This document shows, in pieces, positions 39,288 to 48,476 of a stretch of DNA of 64,000 nucleotides (position 1 is the stretch's first letter; every line of letters begins with the position of its first letter). Origin of the DNA: Neobacillus sp. Marseille-Q6967. GTDB lineage: Bacteria > Bacillota > Bacilli > Bacillales > Cytobacillaceae. Location of the stretch: positions 1,837,881 to 1,901,880 of the forward strand of contig NZ_OX267715.1 of the NCBI RefSeq assembly GCF_946151075.1, in the 5' to 3' direction. The notes under the pieces were generated by a model that had not been told where the DNA came from, made no database searches, and saw only the letters and a program-made list of their open reading frames with translations. Position numbers and translations under genes: made by a program.

Positions 39288-40229
39288 TTACTTTAATATT
39301 TTTTGATAGAATTCTAATCTATCATGCGCATTTTCTTTAATGATGATGTCAACGCCACTATCCACGAATTTTTCCACATTCCCGCCATTTATCACTTTCA
39401 TGGCCGTTTCAACGCTTAAATATCCCATATCATACGGGTTTTGGGCAACGGTCCCTGGGATAGTTTCATCTGTGATTAACTTAAGCATCTCGGTAAGTCC
39501 ATCCGGTCCGATTACAGGGATGGTAAGTCCCTGGTTGTTGATCACCTTGATGGCTGGAAAAGCGATTTCGTCATGGGTGGTGATTACCCCTTTTATATCC
39601 GGGTAATCGTTCAACAGGTTTATAACCGCCGTTTGAACGTTTTTTTCATCATTGGTTATTCCCGTTTTGGAATAGGCGATTTCGACGCCTGCATCATTTA
39701 AGGATGTTATAGCTCCATCGACGCGTTCCCTAAACACGGAGAAAGACAAATCTCCCCCGATGATAGCAATTTTATCCCCTGGCTGCAGCTGCGAAGCTAA
39801 AAACGCTCCCGCTTTTTTTCCTAAATCCAAGTTATTGGTTCCGATATAAGCCGTTTTATTTTTAAGAGGAATATCAGTATCTACTAGCAATACCGGGATA
39901 TCGGTAAACTTTTCTAGTGTTGGCCTGACAGATGAACTGATTGGGGAGACAATCATCACATCCGGCTTTTCATTGTACGTCTTTTCTAATAGTTTCGCCT
40001 GTTCTTCCACTGTTTCATTCCTTGGTACTATTACCTTTCCATCAATCCCAAAATCTTCAAACGCTTTTTCCACTCCGGATTTCATCACGCGCCAATAGGG
40101 AGAATCCGACTCCTTTAACACAACAACCACCTTCGGTTTTTTTTGAGCAAAGGATTCAGTAAAATAACCCAAAACAAAAATAGAAATGACCACACCGATG
40201 ATAAAAATTATTTTTCCTTTCGTTAACAC
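39288..40229 (-). CDS. Membrane-anchored sugar-type periplasmic-binding protein
   Basis: 313 residues; GTG at 40229 behind GGAGGAGAG. One N-terminal hydrophobic segment (residues 7-28) with no lipobox Cys, so anchored or exported. Then a Peripla_BP_4 (RbsB/LacI-like) fold: VVVLKESDSPYWRVMKSG, DVMIVSPISSS, VDTDIPLKNKTAYIGTNN, GVITTHDEIAF, GTVAQNPYDMGY. No transporter genes adjoin; it follows the REC-PAS kinase by 22 bases in a four-gene signalling operon. Likely presents a bound ligand to a kinase rather than to a permease (inference). Confidence 0.88.
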   Translation of the reverse strand: MLTKGKIIFIIGVVISIFVLGYFTESFAQKKPKVVVVLKESDSPYWRVMKSGVEKAFEDFGIDGKVIVPRNETVEEQAKLLEKTYNEKPDVMIVSPISSSVRPTLEKFTDIPVLLVDTDIPLKNKTAYIGTNNLDLGKKAGAFLASQLQPGDKIAIIGGDLSFSVFRERVDGAITSLNDAGVEIAYSKTGITNDEKNVQTAVINLLNDYPDIKGVITTHDEIAFPAIKVINNQGLTIPVIGPDGLTEMLKLITDETIPGTVAQNPYDMGYLSVETAMKVINGGNVEKFVDSGVDIIIKENAHDRLEFYQKILK

Positions 40230-40251
40230 AGCATCTCTCCTCCCCTTTCCT

Positions 40252-42318
40252 TTAAGACCTCACTAAACTGGGGATGATGTGAAATCGAATGGAGAATGTG
40301 GTCCCGTCATCACCTGTTGCAATTTCAATTTTCGCATCGTGCCGTTTGGCTACACTATAACAAATTGCTAATCCCAATCCTGTTCCCGTTTCCTTTGTGG
40401 TAAAGAAAGGTGTTCCTAGTTTTGATAATACTTCCGGACTAATCCCCTGTCCTTCATCTTTAATTTGCAGGACAACTGATTGCTTTTCCATAAACGTTTT
40501 GATTGTGAGTTTTCCGCTAGAGGCCATGGCATCCAGACCATTTAAGGCAATATTTAAAATCAACTGGCGGATTTCTTTTTCATCTAAGAATATATCCGGG
40601 CATTCTCCTAATTCCAGCTTCAGATGTTTATTGGAGCGTAATGCCTCCGCTTGAATGAGCGGGAATAATGCTTCAATGATCGAGTTTAGGCTCTGTTCCT
40701 TTTTGACACTGATTTTATTTTTCGCCAGGTTAAGAAACTCAGTAATAATCGAGTTCGCCCTGTGGAGTTCCTCTAACATTAAATCGATAATTTCAGGAGA
40801 TAAATTATCAATTTTATTCCGTGATAATTGTAAAAATCCTTGAACGGTTGTCATCGGGTTTCTGATTTCATGAGCGATTCCAGCTGCCATCTCCCCAATT
40901 AAATTTAAGCGGTCCAGGCGATAAATTTCTTTCTCGAGATGTACCCGGTCGGTAATATCGGTCAAAACAATCAGTGTACACGGTTCGGACTGGATATCAA
41001 TCATTTCCGTTGATAATAATCCGGAGCGAACTTCCCCGTTTTTCGTCTCATACTTGATTTTCTTGTTTCGAATCGTTTTATTAAGATCAATGTACGTACC
41101 CGTAGCTTCGTCGATAAAGTTTATATGGTTGAGTTTTTGATTGACCAAATCATCACATTGATATCCAGTAAATTTCCTCCAGCTCGAATTTACTTCAATA
41201 AAGCCCAGGTCTTTTTTTGATAAAATCGCCATTAAACAAGGACTGGATTCAAAAATTATGCGGAACCGTTCTTGGGAGCGAAACAGATGATCTGTGATTT
41301 TTTTTCGTTCCTCAATCTCTTTGTGGAGTTTCTCATTCGCCCGGATTAACTCAACGGTTCGTTCTTCGACGATATGTTCCATATTGTTAAACTTCTGTTT
41401 TTTCACTTCTTCTATTTGCTTTCTTTCTGTGACATCGCGAATGGTACAAACGAATATCTGTTCATCCTCTATGATGGTGGAAGCAATTAATAGATCCGCA
41501 AAGAAATAACTTCGGTCCTTTCGCCAGGCAACGACTTCAATCACCTTTCCAACTGATTGTCTAATGGTTGAGAAGAATGAGGAGGTTGAGTCACTGATTT
41601 CTTCATCTTTTCCGTTAAGAAAAAGCTTCAGAATATGTTTTCCCAGCAAATCCTCGGCTTGGTAGCCAAACATGTTTTTGATTGCAGGATTCACGGATAA
41701 AATTGAGCCATAATGATCATACGTTACGATGGTGTCGGTAATCGTGTCACTTATGGCTTTTGACAATGCCTCGGTCCGTCTTAAATTTAGTGTTGTCCGA
41801 TCTAGCTTTTTATTCACTTCATTCAATTCAAGTAAACGACCTAAGTCTGTCTGAATGATATTTTCTTGATGAGTTTGGTGAATTTTTACAAATTGTTCAA
41901 TTTTCTTTTTCAACGTTTCTGGATGAAAGGGTTTAAAAATATAATCAATCGCCCCGACAGAATATCCTTGATGAACATGCTCCATATCTTGACTAATCGC
42001 TGTAATAAAAATAATCGGAATATTTTTAGTCTTTTCTCTCGCTTTTATTAGCTGGGCTGTTTCAAAGCCATTAAGTCCTGGCATTTGAACATCTAATAAA
42101 ATCACCGCAATCTCATGTTGAAGCATGCATTTTAACGCTTCTTTTCCAGAAATGGCGCTTATTAAATTATAGTTTGGGGATGTGAGTACAGCTTCCAGCG
42201 CCAGAAGATTTTCTGGATGATCGTCCACCATTAAAATATTAACCTTTTTGGCAGGTTTCCTATTTAACTTTTCGATAGAGTCTTTCTGGTCCATCAAATT
42301 CTCTGTAGCAGTTTTCAT
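40252..42318 (-). CDS. REC-PAS-PAS hybrid histidine kinase
   Basis: 688 residues, no membrane segment. Receiver domain first (phospho-acceptor Asp76 in VILLDVQMPG, Lys in FKPF), two PAS domains (about 185-300 and 345-460) joined by a coiled coil, HisKA with AHEIRNP (His483) and HATPase with N box, DEGQGI and GTGLGLA. A receiver at the N-terminus means it can be switched by another kinase, probably the hybrid kinase at the head of this operon. Its start (ATG 42318) lies 59 bases inside cheR; internal ATGs near 42294 are alternatives. Confidence 0.9.
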   Translation of the reverse strand: MKTATENLMDQKDSIEKLNRKPAKKVNILMVDDHPENLLALEAVLTSPNYNLISAISGKEALKCMLQHEIAVILLDVQMPGLNGFETAQLIKAREKTKNIPIIFITAISQDMEHVHQGYSVGAIDYIFKPFHPETLKKKIEQFVKIHQTHQENIIQTDLGRLLELNEVNKKLDRTTLNLRRTEALSKAISDTITDTIVTYDHYGSILSVNPAIKNMFGYQAEDLLGKHILKLFLNGKDEEISDSTSSFFSTIRQSVGKVIEVVAWRKDRSYFFADLLIASTIIEDEQIFVCTIRDVTERKQIEEVKKQKFNNMEHIVEERTVELIRANEKLHKEIEERKKITDHLFRSQERFRIIFESSPCLMAILSKKDLGFIEVNSSWRKFTGYQCDDLVNQKLNHINFIDEATGTYIDLNKTIRNKKIKYETKNGEVRSGLLSTEMIDIQSEPCTLIVLTDITDRVHLEKEIYRLDRLNLIGEMAAGIAHEIRNPMTTVQGFLQLSRNKIDNLSPEIIDLMLEELHRANSIITEFLNLAKNKISVKKEQSLNSIIEALFPLIQAEALRSNKHLKLELGECPDIFLDEKEIRQLILNIALNGLDAMASSGKLTIKTFMEKQSVVLQIKDEGQGISPEVLSKLGTPFFTTKETGTGLGLAICYSVAKRHDAKIEIATGDDGTTFSIRFHIIPSLVRS

Positions 42319-43105
42319 ATCGTGTAAATTTAACCCCCTCTCTTTTTCCTAAGCCAAGAAAACCAGAGATGCTTAGGCTATCGTACATTAATTGATGAAC
42401 ATGGTTTTGTAAATCCTTATTAAAATAGATGAGTACATTTCGACATAGAATTAGATCAAATTCGTTAAAAGAATGATCCGATACGACATTATGCTGGGCA
42501 AAAACGATATTTTTTTGAAGGAACGGGTGGAAACAGACCTTATCGTCAACGGCTTTGTAATATTCGGAAAAGGCCCGTTTCCCGCCGGCTTCAATATAAT
42601 TCTTCGTATAAAGCTGCATCCCTTCTAAAGGAAAGGTACCCAGCCTTGCTTTTTCGAGAATATTGATATTTATATCCGTGGCATAGAGTCTCGTTTTTTC
42701 ATAGATTCCTTCTTCATGGAGAAGAATTGCCATTGAATACACTTCTTCACCGGAAGAACATCCAACATGCCATATTCGAATCGCAGGATAGTCTTTTAGT
42801 AAAGGAATTACCTTTGTTCGTAAACTCTTAAAAAAGGATGGATCTCGAAACATCTCAGTTACATTGATGGAAAAATCTGCGAGCAAATGGGCCATCGTTC
42901 CAGGGTTCCGAAGGATTTTTTCCTGTAAAGCTGAAATGCTAGTTAATCTTTCCATATGAACCCTATGGTTAATTCGCCTTTGGATGAAAGGATAGGCATA
43001 GTTTCTAAAATCGTAACCATAATACCGATACACTGCTTCTAGAAGTAATTCGATTTCAATTCTTTCGATTTCTTCTGCAACTTCGATTGTTTTTATGTTT
43101 GTGAT
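42260..43105 (-). CDS. cheR: CheR-type protein-glutamate methyltransferase, non-standard start
   Basis: SAM-dependent methylation of receptor glutamates. CheR_N helices, then the SAM motif HVGCSSGEEVYSMA, YATDININIL, and CRNVLIYF. The conserved N-terminal stretch IERIEIELLLEAVYRYYGYDFRNY begins before the first usable start codon: the frame has no ATG, GTG or TTG between the kinase stop TAG (43109-43111) and the GTG at 43033, which codes the Val inside that motif. An ATC at 43103-43105 sits seven bases after GGGAGGG, where an ATG is expected, so translation probably begins there or the ATG is mutated or misread. No CheB or chemoreceptor gene lies nearby. Overlaps the next gene by 59 bases. 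Confidence 0.8.
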   Translation of the reverse strand: MTNIKTIEVAEEIERIEIELLLEAVYRYYGYDFRNYAYPFIQRRINHRVHMERLTSISALQEKILRNPGTMAHLLADFSINVTEMFRDPSFFKSLRTKVIPLLKDYPAIRIWHVGCSSGEEVYSMAILLHEEGIYEKTRLYATDININILEKARLGTFPLEGMQLYTKNYIEAGGKRAFSEYYKAVDDKVCFHPFLQKNIVFAQHNVVSDHSFNEFDLILCRNVLIYFNKDLQNHVHQLMYDSLSISGFLGLGKREGVKFTRYENCYREFDGPERLYRKVK

Positions 43106-43108
43106 TTT

Positions 43109-45829
43109 CTAGCCCTCCCTACTAAACAGCCAAACTTGCATTAATGAGAACAACTGGTCCAAGTTAATCGGTTTGCTAATATAATCGGTTGCACCAGCCT
43201 CAAGACACTCTTCACGGCTGCGTTTCATTGCTTTTGCTGTTAGGGCGATGATTGGCAGCTTTTCGAAATGATGGATTCGGCGAATATGTTGGATGGCCTC
43301 AAATCCGTCCATCTCCGGCATCATAATGTCCATTAGAATCAGGTCAGTATTTGGATGGTCTTGTAAGACTTCTAACGCTTCCCGGCCATTTTCTGCGACT
43401 AGAATCTCCATCTCATGGTTTTCTAGTGCGATGGTTAAGGCATATACATTGCGGATATCATCATCCACGATCAGAATTTTCTTGTTCCGCAAAACCGATT
43501 TTCCATGTTGAATCATGGGTTCTTCTTCGCATATTTGAACATGAGTTCTGAGCAAATATTCCTCATCCAAACTTACCGCTGCTTCCTGACGTGCCGGCAT
43601 TGTTTCTGGTAGCTTATTCGTTTGTAGAGATGGCAGATATAGCGTAAAAGTGCTTCCTTTCCCAATCTCACTTTCTACTTCAATAAACCCGCCTAATAAT
43701 TGAGCAAGTTCCCGGCTGATCGACAGCCCCAATCCCGTACCGCCGTATTGTCGGCTTGTTGTCCCATCTGCCTGTCTGAAGACATCAAAGATCGTCTCTT
43801 GTTTTTCTTTCTCGATGCCAATACCTGTATCAACGACGGAAAAAGCCAGCATCGGATTGGTGTGATTTTCATCCTTTAGAACTTGGCGGATTAGTAAGGA
43901 GACGCGGCCATGATCGGTAAATTTGAACGCATTGGAAAGAAGATTTTTTAAGATTTGCTGCAGACGTTGATCATCTGTTGAAAAAGTTTCTGGTACATCT
44001 CTTTCGATTTTAATGGTAAATTCGACATTTTTCTGAAGAGCGACAGGTGAGAATTGACCATCAATAAAATCTCGTAGTTTCTCTACTTCTATTAGTTTTG
44101 GAATTACTTCGAGTTTGCCTGATTCCACTTTCGCTAAATCAAGAATATCGTTGATTAAATTCAGCAAATCATTGCCGGAAGAGTAAATGGTTTTAATATA
44201 CTCCTGTTGCTTTGCTGTCAAATTTCCTTCCCCGTTTTCAGAGAGGATTTGTGCCAAAATGAGCAAACTATTCAATGGTGTTCTTAGTTCATGAGACATA
44301 TTTGCAAGAAACTCAGTTTTATATCGAGAGCTAAGTTCCAGTTGCTGGGCTTTTTCTTCAAGTGCTGCACTGACCTTTTCGATTTCGAAGTTTTTTTGTT
44401 TAGAGGCTTCGTACTGTTCCTCCAGTTTTTCATTTGTTGTTCTTAATTCCTCTTGTTGCAGCTGCAGTTCCTCTGATTGAGCTTGTAACTCCTCGGTTAA
44501 TGCTTGTGATTCCTGCAGTAATTTTTCTACCTTCATGTGGTTCACAATACTATTCATTTTAATCCCAATATTGTTATTCACTTCTTCGAGCAATTTAATC
44601 TGCAGGGAACTTAGGGTCTCAAAAGATGCCATTTCAATCACCGCAAGGAGAACGCCTTCAAATACTACAGGTAAAACCATGACCATTTTCGGCGAAGCTT
44701 CTCCCAGGCCAGAACCAATTTTTATATAGTCGTCCGGGACTTGCTCTAAAAAGATCGGGCGCTTTTCGAGGGCACATTGGCCGACTAAACCCTCTCCTAA
44801 TTGAAATTGTTTCCGTTCCACCATTCCACCGAAAGAAGCATAGGCTGAGATTCGATTTAAAAACGGCTCCCCCTTTTCTACTTCCTTTAAATAAAAGACA
44901 CCGCAGCTTGCTCCGACCATCGGTACCAGCTTTGCCAGTAACATATCGGCTAACATCTGGACATTTTCTACTTCAGGATAAAGGGTGGCAATTTCAGCTA
45001 TCTTTGTATTGAGCCAGCTCTGCTCTTCTGCTTTTTCCTTTAATTGTTTTTCAAGTTGACTATGTTCCTCTAGTGCTTTGGCCATTTTATTAAAGGCCCC
45101 AGCAATTTCACTCAATTCTCCTTTTGAGGAAATCTCAATACGCGGTAACTTATCAAAATCACTTGCAGTTGCCTGTTTCATGACATCGGTTACCTTGTTA
45201 AGATTATTGGTCGTGCTTTTGATAATCCAGATAGCAAAACTTATTCCAATCAGTAAGCTGATGGCAAGGTAGATATAAATATTTTCAACTGCCCAATTGT
45301 ATGTATCTTTCGAGCGCAGCAGTTCATCTTTCAATTCTTGTTCTTGCAGTCCGTGCAACAGTTCTGCTATTTGTGCCATTCTCTGCCTAATGAGTTCCGT
45401 ATCTTGCCAAAAAGTTGGATGGATTTCCGATTCCCCATTCAGTTTTTTTGCAATTAACGCTTGCTGGCTCATATTCCGATACGATTCATGCAAGGTTTTA
45501 AATTTAGCAATAAGTTCTTGAGATTTTTCTTGCGAGTCTTTCTTCTCCAGTGATTCAATTGCCACCTGTAAATTGGTATTGGAATTTTCCCAGGCGTTGG
45601 TTCCCGATTGATCATCAGTATCATTCAACATACTATCTAATTCTCTTGATATTCTAAAAGTCTCATATTGGATCATTGAGGCAATTTCAATTCTCTCATT
45701 TAAATCATTAATCACGACATTCATTTTAACAGTCGATTGTTCTAACATCTTCATTAAAATGACAACAATAATGATAATAATTAGCAGTAACGATCCTATG
45801 CTCGAATAGAGCTTCGTTCTAAAGCGCAT
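43109..45829 (-). CDS. Membrane hybrid histidine kinase (CHASE3-like, HAMP, GAF, REC)
   Basis: 906 residues. Membrane segment 10-27, an extracellular helical domain (about 30-180) of CHASE3 type, second segment 184-203, HAMP (205-258), GAF (about 280-430), a Gln/Glu-rich coiled coil (440-500), HisKA with MSHELRTP (His513), HATPase with NAFKFTD, DTGIGI and GGTGLGLS, and a C-terminal receiver with Asp834 in LILMDIMMPE. ATG at 45829 behind GGAGGGGAA. Heads the four-gene operon (kinase, cheR, REC-PAS kinase, binding protein). No DNA-binding output is encoded there. Confidence 0.93.
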   Translation of the reverse strand: MRFRTKLYSSIGSLLLIIIIIVVILMKMLEQSTVKMNVVINDLNERIEIASMIQYETFRISRELDSMLNDTDDQSGTNAWENSNTNLQVAIESLEKKDSQEKSQELIAKFKTLHESYRNMSQQALIAKKLNGESEIHPTFWQDTELIRQRMAQIAELLHGLQEQELKDELLRSKDTYNWAVENIYIYLAISLLIGISFAIWIIKSTTNNLNKVTDVMKQATASDFDKLPRIEISSKGELSEIAGAFNKMAKALEEHSQLEKQLKEKAEEQSWLNTKIAEIATLYPEVENVQMLADMLLAKLVPMVGASCGVFYLKEVEKGEPFLNRISAYASFGGMVERKQFQLGEGLVGQCALEKRPIFLEQVPDDYIKIGSGLGEASPKMVMVLPVVFEGVLLAVIEMASFETLSSLQIKLLEEVNNNIGIKMNSIVNHMKVEKLLQESQALTEELQAQSEELQLQQEELRTTNEKLEEQYEASKQKNFEIEKVSAALEEKAQQLELSSRYKTEFLANMSHELRTPLNSLLILAQILSENGEGNLTAKQQEYIKTIYSSGNDLLNLINDILDLAKVESGKLEVIPKLIEVEKLRDFIDGQFSPVALQKNVEFTIKIERDVPETFSTDDQRLQQILKNLLSNAFKFTDHGRVSLLIRQVLKDENHTNPMLAFSVVDTGIGIEKEKQETIFDVFRQADGTTSRQYGGTGLGLSISRELAQLLGGFIEVESEIGKGSTFTLYLPSLQTNKLPETMPARQEAAVSLDEEYLLRTHVQICEEEPMIQHGKSVLRNKKILIVDDDIRNVYALTIALENHEMEILVAENGREALEVLQDHPNTDLILMDIMMPEMDGFEAIQHIRRIHHFEKLPIIALTAKAMKRSREECLEAGATDYISKPINLDQLFSLMQVWLFSREG

Positions 45830-46214
45830 ATTTCCCCTCCTTTTTTACTATAAATTAGATCCCTTCATACTATCAAAAGTTCATTGTTAACTAATCTATC
45901 AAAAATTTTTCCATTTTTAATAATACTTTATACACTTAAATATCGTCTATATATTCTTTTATAAAAGGATCAAGTAAAGCCTTGGTAATAGTAGACAAAA
46001 GTAAGATTACAAAATTTTTGTATAAAATTCGACAGGAATATAGAAAACTCATATTCTATAATTTCCTATTAAATCTTGGTCAAAGATTCATTGTCTTTAC
46101 TTTATGTCGATTCACGCCAATTAAATGTCGGAATGTTTTGATTCTATCAATTGAAGCTGTTTGTTACAATGAAAAAAATTGTCAATTGTACAGCTTGAAA
46201 GGGGCAGAAAACTA
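45830..46214. other. Intergenic region, 385 bases
   Basis: Divergent region upstream of the hybrid kinase and the 36-residue peptide. Contains three Spo0A-box-like heptamers: TTCGACA at 46028-46034 (exact complement of TGTCGAA), TGTCGAT at 46105-46111 and TGTCGGA at 46126-46132. A 77-codon frame (45982-46215, TTG start) is AT-driven and lacks a ribosome site; its stop overlaps the next ATG by one base. Confidence 0.4.
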
Positions 46215-46325
46215 ATGCAAAAACTTTTAGATACAAAAGTAATGGAAGATTTACTAATAAATGAAGAAGATGATTTAGAAGCAGAAGAGTTGTACTACAA
46301 ACTTTGGGAAGATGATCGACTCTAA
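46215..46325 (+). CDS. 36-residue acidic peptide
   Basis: ATG at 46215 behind GAAAGGGGC. The product is acidic (11 Asp/Glu against few Lys/Arg in the core EEDDLEAEELYYKLWEDD) and probably one amphipathic helix. Too short for family assignment. Isolated, with a hairpin immediately after its stop and Spo0A-box-like sites upstream, so a regulatory peptide linked to sporulation is conceivable; no homologue recognised. Confidence 0.5.
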   Translation: MQKLLDTKVMEDLLINEEDDLEAEELYYKLWEDDRL

Positions 46326-46356
46326 AATAAGAAGGGAATGCCGCAGCATTCCCTAA
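46325..46356 (-). terminator. Terminator of the duplicated-domain protein gene
   Basis: AGGGAATGC / GCATTCCCT hairpin (46333-46354); T-rich tail (TTCTTATTTT) is on the minus strand. May also stop the 36-residue peptide transcript. Confidence 0.65.
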
Positions 46357-46383
46357 TCGTTTCTGTTGATTCAGTTCAAATAT

Positions 46384-47094
46384 CTAAACCTCAACCTCTT
46401 CTTGAACAGCATTGGATACCTCTAAAAGTTTTTCCCACTGTTCATATAAGATGTTAGCAGTCTCATAGTCTTCGTAGTCCGCCGTCGGACCTTCCAGTAA
46501 TTTCGCTGTTAAATGAGAAAACAGTCCTTCCCATCCCTCTAAACTTTCATTATCAACAAGGTTTGATAACATCGGTTTGGTTCTAATCCAATTGGAGTAA
46601 AGGTTATCACACCATTCTAATAAATCTTCACGGTATTGCCTTAGCTCCGCTGTAACCTCATCTTGGTCGGTTCCTGCCTCCATCTCCTCTTGAAAATCAT
46701 CCGTTTCCTGGGATTCCTGGATTTGTTTTGGTTCTTCCATAAGGGTATCTTGGTTAGATTCAACCTCCACCTCCTCTTGGAGAACGTCTGATTCTTCCTC
46801 TTCCAGTTCCGAACGAACATTCATTTCGACTGCCATCGCTTCACGGTATGAATTTGATTCTTGATACAAATGCTCCATTTGTTCATATATGCCTTTAGCA
46901 ATTTCATAATCCTCATAATCCGCTGTAATGTCTTCCTGTAACTTCGCTTTTAATTGACGGCACGATTCTTCCCATTCCCTTAAGCTTTCAAGATCAAAGA
47001 GTTTTGAAAATCGCGGTTTCATACTTTCCCAATTTAACTCAACGGTCTGACACCATTCCAGTAACTCATCACGGTATTGTTTTTGTTCATTCAT
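46384..47094 (-). CDS. Acidic protein with an internal domain duplication
   Basis: 236 residues from the ATG at 47094 (GGGGAG ten bases upstream; the ATG at 47130 has none). Two related segments of about 72 residues each: first QYRDELLEWCQ...ADYEDYEIAKGIYEQ, second QYREDLLEWCD...ADYEDYETANILYEQ, sharing YR(D/E)(D/E)LLEWC, KP, L, ADYEDYE and a terminal helix. Between them a Glu/Gln-rich linker. Helical, acidic, no signal or membrane segment; each copy keeps one Cys. I know no function for this architecture. Confidence 0.75.
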   Translation of the reverse strand: MNEQKQYRDELLEWCQTVELNWESMKPRFSKLFDLESLREWEESCRQLKAKLQEDITADYEDYEIAKGIYEQMEHLYQESNSYREAMAVEMNVRSELEEEESDVLQEEVEVESNQDTLMEEPKQIQESQETDDFQEEMEAGTDQDEVTAELRQYREDLLEWCDNLYSNWIRTKPMLSNLVDNESLEGWEGLFSHLTAKLLEGPTADYEDYETANILYEQWEKLLEVSNAVQEEVEV

Positions 47095-47141
47095 TTTAGT
47101 TACACTCCCCATTTTTATTTGCGCTATCATACTTTTAAAAG

Positions 47142-47193
47142 GTCACAATCCCATACTATGTACCGTGATTGTCCCGGGATTAGACCTTTACCC
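47142..47193. other. Nested inverted repeat between yitT-like gene and duplicated-domain gene
   Basis: Outer arms AAAGGTC / GACCTTT with inner ATCCC / GGGAT and CACAATC / GATTGT elements. No T run beside it on the minus strand, so it is an uncertain terminator for the YitT-like gene or a leader structure of the downstream gene. Confidence 0.3.
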
Positions 47194-47266
47194 ATAGGCG
47201 AAAAGCATGACTTTGATCATTAGATGGAGAGATTTGTTTTCTTCAAACGTAACCAAGACAATAAAA

Positions 47267-47836
47267 TTAATACCCTTCAATCCAAAAAGTTGTCAGCGCC
47301 ACCGTCGTAATCGCCATACAAGAATAAAGAAAGCTATCTAATTCCAGAAAACTAAAACCAGCTAATACAACCAGTCCATCAAGTAAAATAATGACAAGAG
47401 CTAAATTTAAAGAGAACTTTCCAGAAATAATTTTTGCGAGTAAGTCCGTTCCGCCGGTGCTAGTCTTATATCGGAGCATTAAACCTATACCCAACCCGAT
47501 GATGACTCCTCCAATTAATGCGCTGCCAAGGTTGGATACAAAAAATTCATTCCGTAATGGAGCAAACAAGTCAATACACAAGGAAGAAATTAATAACCCC
47601 TGTAAACTGCTAAAGAAATAGCCTCGTTCATTCATGGTGGCATATAGACAGATGGGAACGCTTAAAGCGATCATGGTCATCCCTGTCTGAAAATGAAAAA
47701 AGTAATGAAGGATTAATGCTATCCCAAGAATTCCGCCATCTATTAAATGATGTGGTACGAGAAACCCATTAACCCCAATTCCTAATAACATACTGCCAAT
47801 AATCGTAGCGCCTAATTTCTGAAAAATAACGATCAC
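47267..47836 (-). CDS. YitT-family membrane protein (short form)
   Basis: 189 residues with five to six membrane segments. Signature GIGVNGFLVPHHLIDGGILGIALIL near residue 19 and KTSTGGTDLLAKII near 125. The C-terminal DUF2179 domain of classical YitT proteins is absent, giving the shorter class. ATG-equivalent start at 47836. Role unknown in the family; some have been linked to amino-acid or peptide transport by weak evidence. Confidence 0.85.
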   Translation of the reverse strand: MIVIFQKLGATIIGSMLLGIGVNGFLVPHHLIDGGILGIALILHYFFHFQTGMTMIALSVPICLYATMNERGYFFSSLQGLLISSLCIDLFAPLRNEFFVSNLGSALIGGVIIGLGIGLMLRYKTSTGGTDLLAKIISGKFSLNLALVIILLDGLVVLAGFSFLELDSFLYSCMAITTVALTTFWIEGY

Positions 47837-47896
47837 CTTGTCCAGTCTTTTTTACTCTATTCTATGTCGCAATCCTAGAAATAAGAATGATTAGAT

Positions 47897-48412
47897 TTAG
47901 GCCTGAAACTTATGATTATCAATAGAAATGATCGCCTGATCCCCTGATGTTCTCGCAATTTCCCTTGTCTCTTCTACCAGCATCGAGATATGTTTACAAC
48001 ATTGCTGAGCACCCTTCACTAGAAGTGGAACTCCAATAGAGTCTATTCCTACTCCTCTTGAAAAGAAACCGCCCAAAGTCATTGCCAGCGGGACAACAGG
48101 TGATGTATTTGAAAAGATAATTCTTTCATTCAATTGATAACGATTCATCATGATTTCACTAAAATCAAATAAGGATGAGAGTACTAGTTTCTGTCTTCGT
48201 TTTCCTAGTGTATATACAGGATTTCCTTCATCGTCTTTTCCATGAAAAATAAATCTTCCAGCATCTTTTTTCTTTAGTTTATTAAAATTAGGGATTGCTA
48301 ATATTTCCTCCTTTTCAAGGATTTTTGAAGGTTCTGTTATGATGTTAAGATGATAGGCAGCAGCCAATGATGTAGAATGTGTTCCTCCAAAGTCATGGTA
48401 AATATATATCAT
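47897..48412 (-). CDS. DUF3189-family protein
   Basis: 171 residues from the ATG at 48412, just after AGGAGG; the in-frame start at 48472 would add a tail unlike the family. Begins MIYIYHDFGGTHSTSLAAA, the DUF3189 signature, with NKLKKKDAGRFIFHGKD and SNTSPVVPLAMTLGGFFSR later. Present across spore formers, no known activity. Lies directly after the germinant receptor operon on the same strand (64 bases), so possibly co-transcribed. Confidence 0.85.
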   Translation of the reverse strand: MIYIYHDFGGTHSTSLAAAYHLNIITEPSKILEKEEILAIPNFNKLKKKDAGRFIFHGKDDEGNPVYTLGKRRQKLVLSSLFDFSEIMMNRYQLNERIIFSNTSPVVPLAMTLGGFFSRGVGIDSIGVPLLVKGAQQCCKHISMLVEETREIARTSGDQAIISIDNHKFQA

Positions 48413-48476
48413 ATATATCCTCCTATATTTCTTTAACCACGAGACTCCTGAAGCTGGTGGCTTCTTATTCAAATCG

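Noticed and set aside
45982..46215. 77-codon ORF ending in TAATG at the 36-residue peptide
   Set aside because: TTG start without a ribosome site and composition set by AT-rich DNA; the one-base overlap could suggest coupling but is not enough.
48427..48475. Terminator between gerC and the DUF3189 gene
   Set aside because: Only short imperfect arms (CCACCAG / CTCGTGG) and no T run, so transcription may continue into the DUF3189 gene.
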